Assembly (NCBI GenBank): GCA_015163925.1
Contig: JAAOIF010000054.1
Location: 1 to 7,117 of the forward strand
DNA: 7,117 nucleotides
Direction of reading: 5' to 3'
From: Candidatus Thioglobus sp.
GTDB lineage: Bacteria > Pseudomonadota > Gammaproteobacteria > PS1 > Pseudothioglobaceae
Shown here: positions 1-6,788 of the stretch, one piece after another
How the letters are laid out: every line of letters starts with the position of its first letter
Position numbering within the stretch: position 1 is the stretch's first letter
Position numbers and translations under genes: made by a program
The notes under the pieces: generated by a model
Seen by the model: only the letters and a program-made list of their open reading frames with translations
The model's database searches: none
What the model was told of the DNA's origin: nothing

Positions 1-132
1 AGTGGTTTTATTGCTAATAGAATTGGAGTATTTTCAATTGCTGCTTGCATTCATCACTCAAAACGCTTAAAACTTGATTTTGACACGGTTGACGCACTCA
101 CAGGGACTAAGCTAAAACGCCATAATTACTAA
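1..132 (+). CDS. 3-hydroxyacyl-CoA dehydrogenase, internal fragment, truncated at its 3' side
   Basis: Frame 1 is open from the window edge to a TAA at 130-132 and encodes 43 residues. The segment GFIANRIGVFS, followed by an alpha-helical stretch and DTVDALTGTKLKR, matches the region of NAD-dependent 3-hydroxyacyl-CoA dehydrogenases between the Rossmann domain and the C-terminal domain. In the family this is normally followed by a conserved (R)xKSATFRTADVVGLD stretch. Those enzymes oxidise L-3-hydroxyacyl-CoA to 3-ketoacyl-CoA in beta-oxidation. Here the match ends after the Arg codon at 118-120, and only His-Asn-Tyr precede the stop. The missing stretch is not present in the other two frames downstream, so a simple frameshift does not explain the loss. 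The 5' part lies outside the window. Family assignment is from memory of the motif and covers only about 40 residues. The fragment is either a degraded gene or one side of a misassembly. Confidence 0.6.
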   Translation, partial: SGFIANRIGVFSIAACIHHSKRLKLDFDTVDALTGTKLKRHNY

Positions 133-173
133 TTTTACTATTTGTATGCTGCTGTGATTTTGAAAAAAGTGGC

Positions 174-201
174 TTGATAATTTACTGTTTTTGCGTATAA
201 T
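174..201 (+). promoter_or_regulatory. Sigma-70-type promoter of the tkt operon
   Basis: A -35 box TTGATA (174-179, five of six consensus bases) and a perfect -10 box TATAAT (196-201) are separated by 16 bp. Transcription would start near A207/G208, giving a leader of about 24 bases before the tkt ATG at 232. AT-rich DNA lies upstream (122-170) and could help as an UP element. No other convincing promoter was seen between the genes downstream, so this probably drives the whole tkt-gap-pgk-pyk-fba unit. Confidence 0.75.
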
Positions 202-217
202 TTGCAAGTTTTGTCTC

Positions 218-221
218 AGGA
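218..221 (+). promoter_or_regulatory. Ribosome binding site of tkt
   Basis: AGGA lies 10 bases before the ATG at 232. It supports that ATG over the in-frame TTG at 202, which sits on or upstream of the predicted transcription start and has no Shine-Dalgarno sequence. Confidence 0.6.
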
Positions 222-231
222 AAAATTTATT

Positions 232-2214
232 ATGCCATCACGCAGAGATTTAGCAAATGCCATTCGTGCTTTAAGTATGGATGCGGTTCAGAAGGCGAAT
301 TCAGGGCATCCGGGAGCGCCGATGGGGATGGCGGATATTGCCGAAGTGCTGTGGAATGACCACCTAAAATACAATCCAAAAAATGACAAATGGGCGGACC
401 GAGACCGCTTCGTTTTGTCAAATGGGCATGGTTCAATGCTGATTTATTCACTCTTACATTTGAGCGGTTTTGCCTTGAGTATTGACGATATTAAGGGCTT
501 CCGCCAGCTGCATTCTAAAACCGCCGGCCACCCGGAATACGGCTATGCTGACGGCATTGAAACCACCACCGGGCCACTCGGTCAGGGCATTACTAATGCA
601 GTCGGAATGGCAATTGCCGAACGCACTTTGGCGGCACAATTCAACCAAAAAGACCATGAAATTATTGACCATAATACTTATGTTTTTATGGGCGATGGCT
701 GCCTGATGGAGGGCTTGTCGCATGAGTCCTGTGCGCTCGCCGGCACGCTCGGATTGGGCAAGCTGATAGCCTTTTGGGACGATAATGATATTTCTATTGA
801 TGGGCATATTGGCGATTGGATGGAGCGCGGAGTGGCGGGGCGATTTAAGTCTTACGACTGGCATGTGATTGCTGTTGATGGGCATAATGCCGATGAAATT
901 AATGCTGCGATTACTGCGGCAAAATCCATTACTGATAAGCCAAGTTTGATTTGTTGCAAAACCACAATCGGCTTTGGTTCGCCGAATCTCGCCGGCTCGC
1001 ATGACTGCCACGGCGCGCCTTTGGGGGCTGATGAAATTGCCTTAACGCGCAAGCAGCTCGGCTGGAATTATGCCCCATTTGAAATTCCAGCAGACATTTA
1101 TAAGGGCTGGGACCACACCGAAAAAGGCGCAAAAGATGAGGCCGCTTGGAATGATAAATTTGCCGCTTACAGAGCCGCTTACCCAGAGTTAGCTTGTCAA
1201 TTTGAGACCCGAATGGCTGGGAAATTGCCAGCAAATTTCAGTGCTGAAATGGATAAATTCATTGCTAAAACTCAAAGTGAAATGCCAAATATTGCCTCAC
1301 GCAAGGCTTCACAAAATGCGATTGAGGTGTTAGGACCGTTACTACCGGGCTTGTTTGGCGGCTCGGCGGATTTGACTGGCTCAAATCTTACTAACTGGTC
1401 GGGCACGGTGAAGGTCAATAAAACCAATGCTCAGGGCAATTATCTCTCCTGGGGCGTGCGCGAATTTGGCATGGCACATATGATGAATGGCATGGTTTTG
1501 CACGGCGGATTTAAAGTTTATGGCGCTACTTTTTTTATGTTTATGGAATTTATGCGGAATGCTTTGCGGATGTCGGCGCTGATGAAAATTGGCACAATTT
1601 ATGTTTATACCCACGATTCTATTGGCTTGGGCGAGGACGGCCCGACTCATCAGCCGGTGGAGCAAATGGCAACAATTCGGATGATTCCGGGATTTTACTC
1701 TTGGCGGGCTTGCGATGCGATTGAGGCGGCGGTGAGTTGGAAGATGGCAATTTTGCGCACTGATGCCCCGACCGGCTTGGTATTTTCACGGCAAAATCTA
1801 ACTCCACAGCCCAGAACTGATGAGCAAATTAGTAATATTGAAAAAGGCGGATATGTGCTAAAAGACTGCGCTGGAGCGGCTGATATTATTTTTATTGCTA
1901 CTGGCTCGGAGGTCGGTTTGGCGGTTGAGGCGGCAGCGGCAATGGAGGAAAAAGTGCGGGTGGTTTCAATGCCTTGCACGGATGTTTTTGACGAACAGGA
2001 CCGAGCCTATCAGGATTCTGTGCTGACTCCGGGCGTGAAACGAGTGGCAATTGAGGCTGGCGTGGGCGATTGTTGGTATAAATATATCGGCTTGGACGGC
2101 GGTTTGGTTTGTATGAAAAGCTTCGGCGAGAGCGCTCCGGCAGACGATTTGTTCAAAGAATTTGGTTTTACAGTTGAGAATGTTATCAAAACTGCAAAAC
2201 AAATAATTGGTTAA
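232..2214 (+). CDS. tkt: Transketolase
   Basis: Thiamine-diphosphate enzyme that moves two-carbon ketol units between sugar phosphates in the pentose phosphate and Calvin cycles; cytosolic and normally a dimer. From the ATG at 232 it has 660 residues, close to the 663 of E. coli TktA. Visible landmarks are the N-terminal SGHPGAPMG with the substrate-binding His26, GHG at 65-67, the ThDP/Mg motif GDG at 154-156 with the Asn at about 185, the catalytic Glu411 in VREFGM, and THQPVEQ at 472-478 in the pyrimidine domain. All three domains (PP, Pyr and C-terminal) appear complete with no frameshift. The ATG at 232 is preferred because the protein then begins [17 protein letters not shown] like its homologues; the TTG at 202 would add ten residues and fall at the promoter. 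It is first in the operon, 24 bases before gap. The sequence does not show whether its main role is autotrophic or heterotrophic. Confidence 0.97.
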   Translation: MPSRRDLANAIRALSMDAVQKANSGHPGAPMGMADIAEVLWNDHLKYNPKNDKWADRDRFVLSNGHGSMLIYSLLHLSGFALSIDDIKGFRQLHSKTAGHPEYGYADGIETTTGPLGQGITNAVGMAIAERTLAAQFNQKDHEIIDHNTYVFMGDGCLMEGLSHESCALAGTLGLGKLIAFWDDNDISIDGHIGDWMERGVAGRFKSYDWHVIAVDGHNADEINAAITAAKSITDKPSLICCKTTIGFGSPNLAGSHDCHGAPLGADEIALTRKQLGWNYAPFEIPADIYKGWDHTEKGAKDEAAWNDKFAAYRAAYPELACQFETRMAGKLPANFSAEMDKFIAKTQSEMPNIASRKASQNAIEVLGPLLPGLFGGSADLTGSNLTNWSGTVKVNKTNAQGNYLSWGVREFGMAHMMNGMVLHGGFKVYGATFFMFMEFMRNALRMSALMKIGTIYVYTHDSIGLGEDGPTHQPVEQMATIRMIPGFYSWRACDAIEAAVSWKMAILRTDAPTGLVFSRQNLTPQPRTDEQISNIEKGGYVLKDCAGAADIIFIATGSEVGLAVEAAAAMEEKVRVVSMPCTDVFDEQDRAYQDSVLTPGVKRVAIEAGVGDCWYKYIGLDGGLVCMKSFGESAPADDLFKEFGFTVENVIKTAKQIIG

Positions 2215-2225
2215 TTTAATAATTT

Positions 2226-2231
2226 AGGGAG
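2226..2231 (+). promoter_or_regulatory. Ribosome binding site of gap
   Basis: AGGGAG lies seven bases before the ATG at 2239, separated by an A-rich spacer. It is a strong Shine-Dalgarno match and fixes the start of gap. The tkt-gap gap is 24 bases and has no hairpin terminator. Confidence 0.8.
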
Positions 2232-2238
2232 TAAAAAA

Positions 2239-3234
2239 ATGGCTATAAAAGTTGGTATCAATGGATTTGGGCGGATTGGGCGAATGGTATTTCGGGCAAT
2301 CGCTAAGGATTTTCCAGAGTTGGAAGTGGTCGGAATTAACGACCTTTTAGACAATGATTATTTGGCATATATGCTGAAATATGACACAGCGCATGGGCGA
2401 TTTGGCAGTGAAATTACTGTTGAGGGCGATAATTTTGTGATTGATGGCAAAAAAATCCGCCTCTCAGCACAGAAAAATCCCGCCGATTTGGACTGGGGAG
2501 CTATTGATGTGGATGTGGTAATTGATAGCACCGGCTTCTTTTTGACTGAGGAATCCTGTCAGGCGCATATTACCGCTGGCGCTAAAAAAGTGGTGCAATC
2601 CGCTCCCTCAAAAGACGCTACGCCGATGTTTGTATTTGGCGTAAATCATACTGAATATGCCGGTCAGGCAATCATTTCCGCCGCCTCTTGCACCACTAAT
2701 TGTTTAGCACCGATTGCCAAAATTATTAATGATAATTGGGGTCTGAAACGCGGCCTGATGACCACCGTGCATGCCGTAACAGCAACGCAGAAAACGGTTG
2801 ATGGCCCAAGTGTTAAGGACTGGCGCGGCGGGCGGTCGGTGTTTGAAAATATCATTCCTTCATCCACCGGTGCGGCGAAAGCGGTCGGCGTGGTTTTGCC
2901 AGAACTCAACGGCAAGCTGACTGGAATGGCTTTGCGGATTCCATCGGTTGATGTTTCAGTTGTGGATTTGACTTGTGAATTAGACAAGCCGGCAACTTAC
3001 GAGGAAATCTGCGCAGCGATGAAAACAGCGGCAAATGGCTCAATGCAAGGCACTTTGGCTTACACTGATGAAATGGTGGTTTCCAGCGATTTTCGTGGAA
3101 TCAGCGCCTCTTCAATTTTTGATGCAAATGCCGGAATTGCCCTTGATGATACTTTTGTAAAAGTGGTTTCTTGGTATGATAACGAATACGGCTACACTTG
3201 CAATATGCTGCGTTTAGTTGAGCATATCGCTTAG
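2239..3234 (+). CDS. gap: Type I glyceraldehyde-3-phosphate dehydrogenase
   Basis: Cytosolic tetrameric enzyme that interconverts glyceraldehyde-3-phosphate and 1,3-bisphosphoglycerate. The 331-residue length is typical. The Rossmann motif INGFGRIGR is at 8-16, and Asp35 in GIND sits where an acidic residue favours NAD over NADP. The active site SCTTNC carries the catalytic Cys151, and TVHAVT carries the partner His178. The substrate-binding loop reads KDWRGGRS (193-200), and the C-terminal end has [10 protein letters not shown] (311-320). The protein resembles gammaproteobacterial GapA. NAD preference suggests the glycolytic or dual-purpose form, although bacterial Calvin-cycle GAPDHs also often use NADH, so direction cannot be read from this alone. 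It lies between tkt and pgk, which uses its product directly. Confidence 0.97.
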   Translation: MAIKVGINGFGRIGRMVFRAIAKDFPELEVVGINDLLDNDYLAYMLKYDTAHGRFGSEITVEGDNFVIDGKKIRLSAQKNPADLDWGAIDVDVVIDSTGFFLTEESCQAHITAGAKKVVQSAPSKDATPMFVFGVNHTEYAGQAIISAASCTTNCLAPIAKIINDNWGLKRGLMTTVHAVTATQKTVDGPSVKDWRGGRSVFENIIPSSTGAAKAVGVVLPELNGKLTGMALRIPSVDVSVVDLTCELDKPATYEEICAAMKTAANGSMQGTLAYTDEMVVSSDFRGISASSIFDANAGIALDDTFVKVVSWYDNEYGYTCNMLRLVEHIA

Positions 3235-3262
3235 ATTTTGCTTGTATTTTTAGCTTAGATTT
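3229..3262 (+). repeat. Short direct repeat GCTTAGATTT across the gap stop codon
   Basis: The ten bases GCTTAGATTT occur at 3229-3238, covering the last codons and stop of gap, and again at 3253-3262, just before pgk. The offset is 24 bases. The second copy fills the place where a Shine-Dalgarno sequence for pgk would be expected. It may be a small local duplication or chance in AT-rich DNA. Confidence 0.5.
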
Positions 3263-3272
3263 GCAGATTAAA

Positions 3273-4436
3273 ATGGCAGTTATCAATTTATCAGAGTTGG
3301 ATTTGAGCAATAAAAAAGTGCTGATTCGCCAAGACCTGAATGTGCCGATAAAAGATGGCTTGGTGACCAGCGACAAGCGGATTGAGGCCTCATTGCCGAC
3401 CATAAAATTAGCACTAAAACAAGGCGCAAAAGTATTATTAATGTCGCATTTGGGCAGGCCGAGTGCTGGAAAATATGATGAGAAATTTTCATTACAGCCG
3501 GTGGCAAATCGCCTCAGCGAGCTGTTAAATTTACCAGTAAGGCTGGAAAAAGACTGGCTCGGCGGCGTTAGCGTTGAGTCCGGCGAAGTGGTTTTGTGTG
3601 AAAATGTGCGATTTAACGCCGGCGAAATGGAAAATGACGAAGCCTTGTCCAAAAAAATGGCAGCCCTGTGTGATATTTTTGCAATGGACGCTTTCGGCAC
3701 TGCCCACCGCGCCCAAGCCTCAACTCACGGAGTGGCAAAATTCGCCCCGATTGCTTGCGCCGGACCGTTGCTTTCCAGCGAATTAGTAGCTCTCGGCAAG
3801 GCACTTGATAATCCCAAACGCCCGCTGGTGGCAATCGTAGGCGGCTCAAAGGTTTCCAGCAAACTCACAGTGCTAAAATCCTTATCCAAAATTGCTGATA
3901 AATTGGTTCTCGGCGGCGGCATTGCTAATACTTTTATCGCCGCCCAAGGGCATAATATCGGCAAATCTTTATGTGAAAATGACTTGATTCCGACTGCCAA
4001 AAAACTGATGCAAGATTGTGAAATTCCAGTGCCAACTGATGTGGTTTGCGGCAAGGAATTTGCAGAAACTACGGCGGCGGAAACCAAGTCTGCAACTGCG
4101 GTTTTGGACGATGATATGATTTTTGATATTGGCGAAAATTCCGCAAAAGAGTTGGCAGAAATTATGCAAAACGCCGGCACAATCGTTTGGAACGGTCCGG
4201 TCGGCGTGTTTGAATTTGAGCAATTTGCCAGTGGCACTCAAACCTTAGCCTTGGCGATTGCCGCCAGCCCAGCGTTTTCAATTGCCGGCGGCGGCGATAC
4301 TTTGGCGGCGGTGGATAAATTTGGCATTGAAGATAAAATCAGCTATATTTCCACTGGCGGCGGGGCTTTCTTAGAATTTTTGGAAGGCAAAATTCTACCG
4401 GCAGTGGCAATTTTAGAAGAGCGAGCTACGGAGTAA
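3273..4436 (+). CDS. pgk: Phosphoglycerate kinase
   Basis: Cytosolic monomeric kinase that transfers phosphate between 1,3-bisphosphoglycerate and ADP; in the Calvin direction it phosphorylates 3-phosphoglycerate. From the ATG at 3273 it has 387 residues, the same as E. coli Pgk. Motifs in order are RQDLNVP (19-25), SHLGRP (58-63), [18 protein letters not shown], the hinge-region [18 protein letters not shown], the nucleotide-binding [17 protein letters not shown] and the C-terminal STGGGAFLE (from 360). Both Rossmann-like domains look complete. An in-frame TTG at 3261 would add MQIK, but homologues begin near [10 protein letters not shown], so the ATG is chosen. Neither start has a recognisable Shine-Dalgarno sequence, unlike gap, pyk and fba. 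The stop is three bases before the pyk start. Confidence 0.97.
   Translation: MAVINLSELDLSNKKVLIRQDLNVPIKDGLVTSDKRIEASLPTIKLALKQGAKVLLMSHLGRPSAGKYDEKFSLQPVANRLSELLNLPVRLEKDWLGGVSVESGEVVLCENVRFNAGEMENDEALSKKMAALCDIFAMDAFGTAHRAQASTHGVAKFAPIACAGPLLSSELVALGKALDNPKRPLVAIVGGSKVSSKLTVLKSLSKIADKLVLGGGIANTFIAAQGHNIGKSLCENDLIPTAKKLMQDCEIPVPTDVVCGKEFAETTAAETKSATAVLDDDMIFDIGENSAKELAEIMQNAGTIVWNGPVGVFEFEQFASGTQTLALAIAASPAFSIAGGGDTLAAVDKFGIEDKISYISTGGGAFLEFLEGKILPAVAILEERATE
4428..4433 (+). promoter_or_regulatory. Ribosome binding site of pyk, deciding a TTG start
   Basis: ACGGAG in the last codons of pgk lies six bases before the TTG at 4440. This placement selects TTG as the pyk start and suggests translation coupled to the end of pgk. 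Confidence 0.7.
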
Positions 4437-4439
4437 ATT

Positions 4440-5888
4440 TTGCCCAGACGAACTAAAATCTTAGCCACACTCGGTCCTGCAACCGATAAGCCCGGCGTAT
4501 TAGCAAGCATTCTGCGGGCTGGAGTGAATGTGGTGCGGATTAATTTTTCGCATGGCTCGGAGGCGCAGCACTTAGAAAGGGTCAAAGCGGTGCGTGAGTG
4601 GGCTGATGAAAATCACACTTGCATCGGCGTTTTGATGGATTTGCAGGGTCCAAAAATTCGCATTGCCGCATTCAAAAATGGCATAAAAATTCAACTTAAT
4701 AATGGCGATTTATTTGTTTTGGATGCGGATTTGGATGAAAATTCTGGCATGCAAAATGTGGTCGGAATTGCTTATAAAACCTTGCCTGAGGAAGTGAAAT
4801 CTGAGGATATTTTGCTGCTTGATGACGGCAAAATTGTCTTGCAAGTTGTTAATATTACTAATAATAAAATCAATACAAAAGTGCTGCAAGGCGGAGTTTT
4901 ATCAGACAATAAAGGCATAAATTTGAAGGGCGGCGGCTTGTCGGCAAATGCCCTGACTGACAAGGATAAAAAGGATATTTTGATTGCAGCAAAGGCGCAA
5001 GCGGATTATGTGGCGTTGTCATTTCCGGTGAATGGGGACGATGTGCGGCAGACCAAAAAATTGCTCAAAGCCGCTGGTTGTGAGGCTAAAGTGATTGCAA
5101 AAATTGAGCGTGCTGAGTCATTGCAAGAGGAAACTATTTTGGATATTATTCAAGAATCGGCTGGAATTATGGTGGCACGCGGCGATCTCGGCGTGGAAAT
5201 TGGCGATGCCCAGCTGCCGGCACAGCAAAAACGCCTGATTAAATTGGCTCGTTCAAATGATAGAATTGTAATTACGGCTACGCAAATGTTGGAATCAATG
5301 ATTGAAAATCATATTCCGACTCGGGCTGAGGTGTTTGATGTGGCGAATGCGGTGCTGGACGGGACTGATGCGGTAATGCTTTCGGCGGAAACGGCGGCTG
5401 GTAATTTTCCTGAAAATGCGGTAAAAACTATGGATGAGGTTTGCGTGGAGGCAGAAAAAGATAGAATTGCTAAAGTTTCGCATCATCGCTTGGACGAAAA
5501 ATTTGTTGATATTGATGAAACCATTGCTATGAGTACGATGTATGCCGCTAATCATTTGGGCGTTAAGGCGATTGCAGCGCTCACGCAAACCGGCAAAACG
5601 GCGATGTGGATGTCAAGAATGAGTTCAAATATTCCGATTTATGCGATGAGTGATAATATTTCTACTTTGCGAAAAGTGACACTTTATCGTGGCGTTTACC
5701 CTTGTTCTATCAAGAAAAATCAGAGTAATGACTGGTTGGATATAAATAAAAATGTGGTAAATACCCTGATAAAAAAAGAGGTTGTAAGCGATAATGATTT
5801 GGTAATATTGACAAAAGGAATGCACGAGGATAAATCCGGCGGCACAAATTTGATGAAGATTATTTGTGTCGGCGAGCAAGATTATTAA
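4440..5888 (+). CDS. pyk: Pyruvate kinase (PykA-like)
   Basis: Cytosolic enzyme that converts phosphoenolpyruvate and ADP to pyruvate and ATP, the last step of glycolysis. It has 482 residues, near the 480 of E. coli PykA. Visible are the N-terminal [12 protein letters not shown], the nucleotide- and K+-binding [10 protein letters not shown] (31-40), MDLQGPKIR (66-74), a B domain at about 72-169, the catalytic Lys221 with metal-binding Glu223 in [20 protein letters not shown] (244-255) with Asp249, ATQMLESMI and [10 protein letters not shown], and a complete C-terminal regulatory domain ending with [12 protein letters not shown]. The start is TTG at 4440: the conserved N terminus begins there, a Shine-Dalgarno sequence precedes it, and there is no upstream in-frame ATG after the pgk stop. 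The three-base gap to pgk indicates cotranscription. Presence of pyk in a Calvin-type gene set is typical of proteobacterial tkt-gap-pgk-pyk-fba clusters. PykA rather than PykF is judged by overall resemblance only. Confidence 0.95.
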   Translation: MPRRTKILATLGPATDKPGVLASILRAGVNVVRINFSHGSEAQHLERVKAVREWADENHTCIGVLMDLQGPKIRIAAFKNGIKIQLNNGDLFVLDADLDENSGMQNVVGIAYKTLPEEVKSEDILLLDDGKIVLQVVNITNNKINTKVLQGGVLSDNKGINLKGGGLSANALTDKDKKDILIAAKAQADYVALSFPVNGDDVRQTKKLLKAAGCEAKVIAKIERAESLQEETILDIIQESAGIMVARGDLGVEIGDAQLPAQQKRLIKLARSNDRIVITATQMLESMIENHIPTRAEVFDVANAVLDGTDAVMLSAETAAGNFPENAVKTMDEVCVEAEKDRIAKVSHHRLDEKFVDIDETIAMSTMYAANHLGVKAIAALTQTGKTAMWMSRMSSNIPIYAMSDNISTLRKVTLYRGVYPCSIKKNQSNDWLDINKNVVNTLIKKEVVSDNDLVILTKGMHEDKSGGTNLMKIICVGEQDY

Positions 5889-5898
5889 TTTTAAAAAA

Positions 5899-5904
5899 AA
5901 GGAG
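5899..5904 (+). promoter_or_regulatory. Ribosome binding site of fba
   Basis: AAGGAG, following a run of A residues, lies six bases before the ATG at 5911. It is the strongest Shine-Dalgarno sequence in the window and shows that fba was a well-translated gene before truncation. Confidence 0.85.
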
Positions 5905-5910
5905 AAGAAA

Positions 5911-6330
5911 ATGTTAATTTCATTGAGAGAATTGTTAGACCATGCGGCGGAAAATAATTATGGTATGCCGGCATTTAATGTAAATAATATGGAGCAAGTT
6001 CATGCGATTATGACTGCGGCTAATAAGACCAATAGCCCAGTTATAATGCAGGGTTCAGCCGGTGCGAGAAGTTATGCTGGCGAGCCGTTTTTGCGTCATT
6101 TGATTATTGCTGCGACTGAAATGTATCCGCATATTCCGGTGGTAATGCATCAGGATCACGGCTCTGAACCGGCGGTTTGTTTGCGCTCAATTCAGTCTGG
6201 ATTTTCATCAGTAATGATGGACGGCTCGTTAGAAGCAGATATGAAAACTCCGGCATCATTTGAATATAATGTTGCTGTGACGAAGGAAGTAGTCAAACTC
6301 GCACATGCCGGCGGAGTGTCTAGGACATAA
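5911..6330 (+). CDS. fba: Class II fructose-bisphosphate aldolase, N-terminal 40 percent only (truncated)
   Basis: Zinc-dependent aldolase that joins dihydroxyacetone phosphate and glyceraldehyde-3-phosphate to fructose-1,6-bisphosphate, and in the Calvin cycle also makes sedoheptulose bisphosphate. The 139-residue frame starts [18 protein letters not shown] and carries [12 protein letters not shown], the [12 protein letters not shown] strand and HQDHG, with Asp82 (general acid/base) and His83 (zinc ligand). SVMMDGSLE and the stretch ending AHAGGVS are also present. Family members of this CbbA-like type have about 345 residues and continue with a VEGELG segment. Here the homology ends at Ser137 (codon 6319-6321), and two unrelated residues precede a TAA. 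The later zinc-binding histidines and the phosphate-binding loops are absent, so the product as written cannot be an active aldolase. It follows pyk by 22 bases and is the expected last gene of the cluster. The break is either a genomic rearrangement or an assembly junction. Confidence 0.93.
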   Translation: MLISLRELLDHAAENNYGMPAFNVNNMEQVHAIMTAANKTNSPVIMQGSAGARSYAGEPFLRHLIIAATEMYPHIPVVMHQDHGSEPAVCLRSIQSGFSSVMMDGSLEADMKTPASFEYNVAVTKEVVKLAHAGGVSRT

Positions 6331-6778
6331 TCTGCCAACCAGCCTGACCGAAGTGCGCCAAGTTTGGCTGGAAATAGTGGCAACTGACGACCAAGGCCGG
6401 GAATTATTACGCTCCGGCACGCTGGATGAAAAGACTAATAATTTGCCCAAAAGCACTACGATTTTCAATGCTACGGCGGTGGATAAAAATGGCAAACATA
6501 CTGAATTTCCTTGGGAAATAGTGCGTTTTACCACCACCAATACCATTGAACCACGCGGCTATAAAAAGGTAAATTATGCGTTGAATTTATTCCCAGACAG
6601 CCAAAGCGTAACTATAAAAGCAACTTTGCATTACCGTTCTTTTTCGCAAAAATTAGCAGACTTTTTGCTCGGCAAAGGCAAGGTAGCCGTGCCGAATGTG
6701 GAAATGGTCAATTTAGAAAAACACTACAAAGTTAGCAATCAAAAAATTGTTGATGAGAGCCAAACCGATGAACATTAA
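6305..6778 (+). CDS. C-terminal remnant of a probable multiheme c-type cytochrome
   Basis: An open frame runs to TAA at 6776-6778. The ATG at 6305 lies inside fba in another frame, so the first six residues (MPAECL) are probably not native. True homology seems to start at Gly-His-Asn (6323 onward), giving 151 native residues. The block [18 protein letters not shown], then an RSGTLDE turn, [22 protein letters not shown] and [18 protein letters not shown], resembles the beta-sandwich C-terminal domain that follows the CxxCH heme cluster in periplasmic multiheme cytochromes of the c554 type. No heme motif remains in this piece; those would lie in the lost N-terminal part. It has no convincing ribosome binding site or signal peptide of its own. 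A secreted cytochrome c gene follows within 10 bases or overlaps its end, which fits an electron-transfer operon. The family call rests on remembered motif resemblance, not an alignment. Confidence 0.55.
   Translation: MPAECLGHNLPTSLTEVRQVWLEIVATDDQGRELLRSGTLDEKTNNLPKSTTIFNATAVDKNGKHTEFPWEIVRFTTTNTIEPRGYKKVNYALNLFPDSQSVTIKATLHYRSFSQKLADFLLGKGKVAVPNVEMVNLEKHYKVSNQKIVDESQTDEH
6321..6322. other. Junction between truncated fba and the cytochrome remnant
   Basis: Aldolase homology in frame 5911 ends with the Ser codon at 6319-6321, and cytochrome-domain homology in the frame of 6323 starts immediately after. The two reading frames differ, so no fusion protein results. There is no insertion sequence, inverted repeat or tRNA at the point. 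Codon style is similar on both sides. Confidence 0.75.
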
Positions 6779-6783
6779 AAGGA
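6777..6783 (+). promoter_or_regulatory. Ribosome binding site of the cytochrome c gene
   Basis: AAAAGGA overlaps the stop codon of the upstream frame and lies five bases before the ATG at 6789. It favours this start over the ATG at 6768, which has only a weak GAGAG at 6755-6759. Confidence 0.6.
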
Positions 6784-6788
6784 TTATT

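Noticed and set aside
126..140. TTACTA direct repeat (126-131, 135-140) as a CbbR/LysR operator upstream of tkt
   Set aside because: The spacing does not give the T-N11-A pattern with dyad symmetry expected of LysR-type sites, and AT-rich chance repeats are likely.
202..231. TTG at 202 as the tkt start
   Set aside because: It lies at the edge of the -10 box, upstream of the likely transcription start, has no ribosome site, and would add residues not seen in the family. ATG at 232 fits.
454..1011. 185-residue minus-strand open frame inside tkt
   Set aside because: It is the antisense shadow of a long conserved gene, with no domain I recognise and no promoter or ribosome site.
3238..3266. Internal promoter between gap and pgk
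   Set aside because: The best pair (TTGCTT and TAGATT) has only a 13 bp spacer and poor match.
3261..3272. TTG at 3261 as the pgk start
   Set aside because: No ribosome site and no known N-terminal extension; ATG at 3273 gives the usual 387 residues.
3101..3700. 199-residue minus-strand open frame across the end of gap and start of pgk
   Set aside because: Its translation shows no known motif and it mirrors strongly conserved coding sequence on the plus strand.
3725..4237. 170-residue minus-strand open frame inside pgk
   Set aside because: Antisense shadow created by the codon bias of pgk; no supporting signals.
5889..5910. Terminator between pyk and fba
   Set aside because: There is an A-run but no hairpin; the region is just the fba ribosome site.
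6305..6330. Programmed frameshift joining fba to the downstream frame
   Set aside because: The downstream frame is homologous to a cytochrome domain, not to the rest of aldolase, and there is no slippery heptamer. It is a junction of two genes rather than recoding.
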